Below are positions 36,103 to 39,989 of a stretch of 39,989 nt of DNA, in pieces; within the stretch, counting starts at the first letter, position 1, and each line of letters starts with the position of its first letter. Source of the DNA: Caballeronia mineralivorans PML1(12) (GTDB lineage Bacteria; Pseudomonadota; Gammaproteobacteria; Burkholderiales; Burkholderiaceae); contig NZ_AEJF01000105.1 of assembly GCF_001028175.1 (NCBI RefSeq), forward strand, positions 1-39,989. The letters are read 5' to 3'. Below the pieces are notes generated by a model. That model searched no databases, was not told the origin of the DNA, and saw only the letters and a program-made list of their open reading frames with translations. The position numbers and the translations under genes were made by a program.

Positions 36103-36225
36103 CGTCAACACGATGCGCGCCCGCAATGCCAAGGCCTGCGCGGTCTTGCGTCGCATCGTCAGCGCTTGCAGGTCTTCACGCTCCGAATCGCTCAGCACGA
36201 GTTCCCCCGTGGACCGCCCACTCAT
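36103..36225 (-). mobile_element. 5' fragment of an IS630-family transposase
   Basis: 41 residues from the ATG at 36225: LVLSDSEREDLQALTMRRKT followed by AQALALRARIVLT, the N-terminal helix-turn-helix region of IS630-type transposases (usually L..eEr.eLe.l.rrrkt.qalalRARIVL). Similarity stops abruptly at 36103, where another sequence joins, so the element is truncated. No terminal inverted repeat is evident. Confidence 0.6.
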
Positions 36226-36297
36226 CGTTGCCTCCGCGTATCAAGTGCTACACAGAACACTTTAGTACGTGATCGGCATCATTCAATGAGTTTTTAA

Positions 36298-37117
36298 CTC
36301 AGGACAGCTCAACGTTCACTAGACGGAAAGGAGTGGGTTTGCATAGCGTTTTGGGCGACAGATAGCGACCGTAGCGACGTTGCTGACTGGTCGAATCATC
36401 ATCGATTTGTCCAACTCGCTTATTCGTGCGCGTTCCTGCTAGAATCGAAATTCATCGACCCACGCTCATTGCGCAGCAACGACGATTTCAGCATTCAGGG
36501 CAATCACAGCTACCGAACGTTTGTTGCGGAATACCCGACAGCCTCTTCGTTCCGCCAGATGGTAAAGCACAAGGATACGTATCTGAAGTACCGTGACTTC
36601 CGCTTTGCGAAGGTGGACATCCTTCGTGGTGGACAGTGGGAGTACGACTTCTCGGCAGATTCGGCTCAGTCCCACATTAGCGCCCCGGCCCCGCATCTGA
36701 TACAGCACCTTGCTTTACATTGGGACCGGCAGACGGGCTGGCTCGAGAGCGAAGGCGCCTTGGCGGCATTCTCTCTCGAGCAAGAGCATCGACACGGACT
36801 TTACGTACGACGGGACCTTCTGGACCGCTATTTGACTAATACATGCCCAGCGTGTTGTGTATCAAAATATGCACAGACGCGGAAGGATGGAAGCTGCACA
36901 GTTGGACGCCTGGTCATATCTCCGCTATGACGGGTCGCGGTTCTCTGTAATTGACCGCGAGAAAAAGACGTACGGACTGGGCTGAGACGGTAGGACGACG
37001 TTGCTCGACGCGCTTGCCGTCAGCCTGCGTTCTGAGGGCGCTGCACAGCGCTATGGCGAGCTAAAAAGACCGTCGCCCATCGTCGTTCGACGTAAATCCG
37101 TCAATCCGGAATCCTAG
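36298..37117 (+). pseudogene. Degraded coding remnant with frameshift and in-frame stop
   Basis: A frame open from 36298 (no start codon; preceded by TAA) encodes coherent protein such as DWSNHHRFVQLAYSCAFLLE, SSFRQMVKHKDTYLKYRDFR, and HGLYVRRDLLDRYL up to about 36836. It then degenerates. The adjacent frame picks up with HAQRVVYQNMHRRGRMEAAQ, then LRYDGSRFSVIDREKKTYGLG and a TGA at 36983. The same frame continues beyond it with DGRTTLLDALAVSLRSEGAA to a TAG at 37115. The VRRDLLDRYL pattern faintly recalls C-terminal parts of large NTPase-type defence proteins, but this is weak. At least one frameshift and one stop argue for a pseudogene. Confidence 0.5.
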
Positions 37118-37431
37118 TCCAGCAAGGACGGAGCGGTCCGAGTTGACAGAATTAATCGTTGCCACATTTTCATAAGTTATGCGAATCAATTAGCGGCTGC
37201 TGCGTCGAGCGGAGGCCAAACCCCAATGAAGCATGTTAAGTCTATGAATCACATGACACAGCCGTTCACAAATCACGAGGAGGGCGGCAGTGCCGGGCAG
37301 TGAGATAGACGGAAACATAAGACTCTGGCGATCAACGCTAGCGCGGAACGCCGAGTCTCAAAAGAGCCGCTGATGTCAACACCTCGGCCAGTTTTCGCCT
37401 CTGAGACCGACCGACGCCACCTTGCCTTCGA
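37118..37431. other. Non-coding spacer downstream of ccdB
   Basis: No gene is supported. AGACTC-T-GGCG (37320-37330) and CGCCGAGTCT (37349-37358) form a 10-bp stem with a one-base bulge, about 75 bp beyond the ccdB stop. It could be a transcription end but has no T run. Confidence 0.35.
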
Positions 37432-37752
37432 TCAGTAGGCGCCGAAAATCCGGTCGAGCGCGGCCAAGATGGCATCGCGGCGATCCGCAAGGGAGCCGAC
37501 GCGCCTGCCGAGCGCGGTCAACGGAACAGCACTCATGGCAGGCGTGTCGAGGAAGTGTTTCTCGCCATTGATCTCGAAGACTGGCAGCAAATCGGACGGT
37601 TTGCCTGAGAACCCGAGATCCGGGGTAGGTCGTAGAGGAATCACGATGCGCGTCGGCAAGATTCCGACATGCGTGCTCTGCACGTCGAGCAGGTACGGTG
37701 CAAGGCGGCGCGTCCCATCGTCGGGGTTATCGTAGAGATCAAAACGCGCCAC
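37432..37752 (-). CDS. ccdB: CcdB-family toxin
   Basis: 106 residues from a GTG at 37752; E. coli F-plasmid CcdB has 101. Shared features: FDLYDNP start, a PYLLDVQSTHVGILPTRIVIPL segment like the CcdB YRLFVDVQSD and RRMVIPL strands, PVFEINGEKHFLDTPAMSAVP and the C-terminal helix ending LDRIFGAY, which parallels the CcdB terminus that contacts DNA gyrase. CcdB traps gyrase on DNA. The start overlaps the antitoxin stop by one base, so translation is coupled. The gene looks intact; genomic copies often serve as stabilisers or relics. Confidence 0.92.
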   Translation of the reverse strand: MARFDLYDNPDDGTRRLAPYLLDVQSTHVGILPTRIVIPLRPTPDLGFSGKPSDLLPVFEINGEKHFLDTPAMSAVPLTALGRRVGSLADRRDAILAALDRIFGAY

Positions 37753-37994
37753 TAAAACGTCCTGTACTTCGCTAGCGGCAGCCCGTCGCGTTCAACCATC
37801 GCCGTGTATGCTGCGATCAACTCGGCATTGTCGTTGGCCCAACGGCGAGCCTCAGTCTCCTGAATTTCTTCGCGCACACCACGCTCACTCGCGCGCGAAA
37901 GATTGATCCCGAGCTCTTTGGCCCGCTCCAAGACTTCAGGCGGCAACGTGACGTTCGTGGACTTACGCGCCCGGACTTCGAGTGCCTTCCCCAT
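37752..37994 (-). CDS. ccdA: CcdA-family antitoxin
   Basis: 80 residues from the ATG at 37994, chosen because GGAG lies 6 nt upstream and the length fits CcdA (72). The N-terminal ribbon-helix-helix (KSTNVTLPPEVLERAKELGI, then NLSRASERGV) binds DNA. The C-terminal part (RRWANDNAELIAAYTAMVERDGLPL) matches the CcdA tail that wraps CcdB, including the common ENxxAIxxYNxxVexxGl pattern. It should repress its own promoter and neutralise the toxin encoded immediately downstream. Confidence 0.92.
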   Translation of the reverse strand: MGKALEVRARKSTNVTLPPEVLERAKELGINLSRASERGVREEIQETEARRWANDNAELIAAYTAMVERDGLPLAKYRTF

Positions 37995-38018
37995 GCGCAT
38001 CTCCATATTCAAAAACAT

Positions 38019-38040
38019 GTGCATTGTAGCCCACATGCAC
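38019..38040 (-). promoter_or_regulatory. ccdAB promoter with operator overlapping the -10
   Basis: GTGCAT (38019-38024) and ATGCAC (38035-38040) are perfect inverted half-sites 10 nt apart. On the minus strand the -10-like TACAAT (38023-38028) overlaps one half-site. It lies 29 bp upstream of the ccdA start. A ribbon-helix-helix antitoxin bound here would block the promoter, as expected for autoregulated CcdA. Confidence 0.5.
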
Positions 38041-38432
38041 GATGATTGCCCACAGGAAATCTTTCTCCGAGCGGCCGGTGCAGGCCGCCTAGTCATACTT
38101 CGCTCGTGAGGCCGCCAGGTTACGTGCGGTGAGTAGCCGCTCAATAGGGAGACGCTGGTTATACCTAAGTGCTCGGACGTGAATGCGTACGCAGATTGTT
38201 TGGTCGCTATCCCTTGCCGTGAAAGGGCTCGCGCGAAACCGGAGCAGCGGACGGTACTGTTTTACTTCACTTACAGGCTGTCGCCAAAAGTGTTTCCAAG
38301 AAGCGAACGGGCACAAATGAATGCGCAAGACGGGGGCAAGACTTCAGGAAGGAAACGCGTACCGCAGAGGACTCGGCTACCTTTCCGAAATATCCAAGAT
38401 GAACAAAACTCTCACGGACTCTGATGGAAGGC
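38041..38432. other. Spacer without supported genes
   Basis: Nearly 400 bp between the ccdAB promoter and the hairpin pair at 38433. Frames on both strands here have no domain, no ribosome site and uneven codon use. Nothing recognisable is seen. Confidence 0.4.
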
Positions 38433-38502
38433 AGTGATCTGTCGATCACTTGGTGCCTCATAAACTGCCCATTGACCGACCTCATGCCCAGTTTATGGGG
38501 CA
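38433..38502. terminator. Two adjacent hairpins, possible terminator or recombination relic
   Basis: AGTGATC (38433-38439) and GATCACT (38444-38450) form a perfect 7-bp hairpin with loop TGTC. Directly beside it, TGCCTCATAAACTG (38454-38467) and CAGTTTATGGGGCA (38489-38502) form a 14-bp stem with one mismatch, followed on the plus strand by TTTTCC. The stop of the leftward frame ending at 38493 falls inside the second stem. Confidence 0.45.
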
Positions 38503-38807
38503 TTTTCCTCCGCCAACGGCGGCTGCTCGGTCGCCGGGGCCCCCTCATCCTCATTTGCCGACGTTGGCCATTTTAAAAACGGAGGACAGCATAAGGGAGG
38601 GCCGTGCGCTCTGGCCGGCGCTCCCAACATCCTAATAGACCGGTTAAGCAACTGTTCAAGAACCCCGTCGCACTGCTCGATTTGTTGCGTCGTCATGTAC
38701 GTGGCGAGCGTCACCCAGAAGGGCCTGCCTGTCATCCCGGCGGATAAATACGCAAACTTTAGAATGAAGCGCAGTGCTCCGCTCGCGTCGCCGATGCGCT
38801 GCAGCTG
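38493..38807 (-). pseudogene. Possible coding remnant of unknown function
   Basis: The frame is open from 38807 (after a TAG) to a stop at 38493. The first half reads plausibly as protein (RIGDASGALRFILKFAYLSA, TGRPFWVTLATYMTTQQIEQ, CDGVLEQLLNRS), while the end is proline- and alanine-rich. The first ATG, at 38735, is internal to the coherent part, which suggests a lost 5' end. No family recognised. Confidence 0.3.
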
Positions 38808-38898
38808 CTACCGGTGGGTCGAGATATATTGGCGAGGAAGGTGGTCTCGCGTCCACTCGACACGCGATTCCATGACAATATGTCGACGTCAGATGTTC

Positions 38899-39231
38899 CT
38901 ATTCTGCGCTAACCAGAACGCGCCCTTCCCGTCGAGATTTTGGCGCCGCGCGCACGACAATTTCCACGTCTTGTCCGAGTCGCGTGAGGCATTCGATCAG
39001 CTTGCTTTCGGAAACCCCCCGAAACTGACCACGTAGCAAACCGGAAAGCTTAGGTTGCGAGAGTCCAAGAAGACTCGCCGCAGCGGTTTGTGTTAGCCCC
39101 TCGTCTTTCAGAAGATGGGCAATACGCATCACAAGATCGGCTTTGACGCGCATTGCGTCAGCATTGGGTAAGTCAAGATCAGCGTAGACATTCCCTGAGC
39201 CACGTTCGATTTGTTCGCTAGTCATCGTCAT
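38899..39231 (-). CDS. HigA-like XRE-family antitoxin
   Basis: 110 residues from the ATG at 39231 (an in-frame ATG at 39225 is also possible). The helix-turn-helix lies at ~46-75: GLTQTAAASLLGLSQPKLSG, then LLRGQFRGVS. The region LIECLTRLGQDVEIVVRAAP is typical of the HTH_37/XRE antitoxins paired with Gp49-like HigB/RelE-type toxins. The start overlaps the ancestral toxin stop by 4 bp (ATGA), the usual toxin-first arrangement. The antitoxin is intact while the toxin gene is disrupted. Confidence 0.9.
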   Translation of the reverse strand: MTMTSEQIERGSGNVYADLDLPNADAMRVKADLVMRIAHLLKDEGLTQTAAASLLGLSQPKLSGLLRGQFRGVSESKLIECLTRLGQDVEIVVRAAPKSRREGRVLVSAE

Positions 39232-39600
39232 TCTCCGTCATCTCGTTGGGCCAACTTTAAGCGTCGCTGGATCATGTCCAGATCGGGCGTTGGTGTCGCG
39301 CTTCCACTTTTGGACTTCTTTTGGAAACAATGCAGAACATAGACGGCGGCAGCAAACTTAGATGGCGGCAGCAAACTTCACGGTATACACCGCACGATAC
39401 GTGTCGCCCTGGAGGTTCTCAATGACTTCCAGCACGCCCGCACCGCCGAAGCCTTTTAATACCTTTGCATCTTCATGCGTCTCGCCCAGTTGCGCGAGAT
39501 GAAGCGCGTAGCCCACCGCGTCGATCACTTCATCAGGCATCGCCAGCAGGTCCTTCTTCGACGTGCCGACCCAGCGCAGGGACTTGGGAGATGGGGTCAT
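39228..39600 (-). pseudogene. HigB/RelE-type (Gp49-like) toxin gene disrupted by a 19-bp duplication
   Basis: From the ATG at 39600 the frame runs MTPSPKSLRWVGTSKKDLLA, then GYALHLAQLGETHEDAKVLK, GAGVLEVIENLQGDTYRAVY, TVKFAAA and stops at 39358. A 19-bp tandem duplication creates the stop and shifts the frame. Deleting one copy restores VYVLHCFQKKSKSG, then TPTPDLDMIQRRLKLA and a TGA at 39228, giving 117 residues, the normal length of this toxin family, with the ATGA overlap to the antitoxin. These toxins are ribosome-dependent or free mRNA endonucleases. The truncated 80-residue product lacks the conserved FQKKS block and is probably inactive. Confidence 0.88.
39341..39378. repeat. 19-bp tandem duplication in the toxin gene
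   Basis: AGACGGCGGCAGCAAACTT (39341-39359) and AGATGGCGGCAGCAAACTT (39360-39378) are adjacent and differ at one base. One unit is surplus to the toxin reading frame. Confidence 0.95.
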
Positions 39601-39607
39601 ATAATAG

Positions 39608-39636
39608 GTTATATCTAAATGGGAATAACTTGTCAC
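39608..39636 (-). promoter_or_regulatory. Sigma-70-type promoter of the HigBA-like operon
   Basis: On the minus strand GTGACA (39631-39636), a 17-nt spacer and TATAAC (39608-39613) match the sigma-70 consensus. The predicted start of transcription lies only a few bases before the toxin ATG at 39600, so the mRNA would be nearly leaderless. TAGGTTATATCTA (39605-39617), an imperfect palindrome, overlaps the -10 and may be the antitoxin operator. Confidence 0.5.
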
Positions 39637-39756
39637 TGTCGACGCGTCCGGGAATCCGCGACGATTTCTTGAAACCGGATGAACTGATTACCCGGCTGCG
39701 GCAAGCAACTAACCCGTCTGCGATGAGGTCCGTTTGACGTCCATGCGATGGTCTTT

Positions 39757-39989
39757 TTACCGGGAAGGTTCTTCGACAGCCACCGAGAACGACGTGACGA
39801 GGTTTCCGCGCCTGCCTGGAGCGCTATCTGTTGGTTCAAGCCGCACGAGAAAATCGATGTCCTTCTGTGCCAGCCGGGCGAACTGCTCTTCGACGGCCGC
39901 GAATTTCAGCAGGCACTGGACCTGCCAGTTCATCCCGACGACGAGCCATGTGGAGAGGCCATTCCATTCGCTCAGAAGGATTGCTCCAG
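39757..39989 (-). CDS. 3' end of an unidentified gene entering from the right edge
   Basis: The frame is open from the window edge to a TAA at 39757, about 77 residues: LSEWNGLSTWLVVGMNWQVQ, then CLLKFAAVEEQFARLAQKDI, DFLVRLEPTD and VTSFSVAVEEPSR. Codon use is neighbour-like and no stop interrupts. The start is outside the window and I do not recognise the family. Confidence 0.4.
   Translation of the reverse strand, partial: GAILLSEWNGLSTWLVVGMNWQVQCLLKFAAVEEQFARLAQKDIDFLVRLEPTDSAPGRRGNLVTSFSVAVEEPSR

Noticed and set aside
36469..36930. 153-residue frame as an intact gene
   Set aside because: Its frame is open upstream without a start codon, the C-terminal ~30 residues are incoherent, and protein-like sequence continues in a different frame; a pseudogene is the better reading.
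38454..38502. 14-bp inverted repeat considered as an integron attC site
   Set aside because: The arms lack the GTTRRRY/RYYYAAC core sequences and no integrase or cassette gene is adjacent.

Overview
This window looks like a chromosome or large-replicon segment of a Burkholderiaceae bacterium (Paraburkholderia/Caballeronia-like). That guess rests on the high-GC coding style, a trimeric autotransporter built from Burkholderia-type head and neck repeats, an Aer-like receptor, a porin remnant with the Burkholderia-style TDYLLSKRTDVY signature, and NodT-type efflux. Genus-level placement is inference.

Layout. 1-5000: the 3' part of a YadA-like trimeric autotransporter, an OmpA-domain lipoprotein and a convergent PAS/MCP receptor. 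5187-9084: a glutathione transferase divergent from a LysR regulator, a TRIC-type channel protein and a Fic protein whose catalytic histidine position reads glutamine. 9096-14890: an efflux operon (outer-membrane factor, membrane-fusion protein, RND pump) with a small membrane protein upstream on the other strand. 15804-19019: a PhzF-family enzyme and an M3 oligopeptidase.

19446-26419 is the most unusual part. A good match to a sigma-54 promoter precedes a tight operon: NitT/TauT-type ABC importer (binding protein, ATPase, two permeases), a NadC-type quinolinate phosphoribosyltransferase, a 598-residue fusion of PhnN (ribose 1,5-bisphosphate kinase) to an AMP-phosphorylase-like protein of the thymidine phosphorylase superfamily, and an FRG-domain protein starting 2 nt after the fusion. 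From known family chemistry the three enzyme domains form a chain: nucleotide + Pi to ribose 1,5-bisphosphate, then PRPP, then phosphoribosylation of a pyridine carboxylate. I propose this as a self-contained PRPP-generating salvage circuit fed by a dedicated importer. I do not know of it as a described system.

26542-30031: a VOC protein, a class I methyltransferase, a porin remnant, a small gene broken by a perfect 110-bp tandem duplication, and a chemoreceptor ending in a DWEAF tail. 30176-35059: a nucleoside uptake and breakdown operon covering every compartment (Tsx, secreted NUP-family protein, NupC, DeoA), with paired palindromes upstream and 11-bp tandem repeats inside.

35500-39989 is an accessory, mosaic end: an IS630 transposase fragment, a repeat-encoding hypothetical gene, a degraded coding remnant, an intact ccdAB-like toxin-antitoxin pair, and a HigBA-like pair whose toxin gene is broken by a 19-bp tandem duplication. 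In both duplication cases, removing one copy restores a full-length reading frame that agrees exactly with its neighbours.
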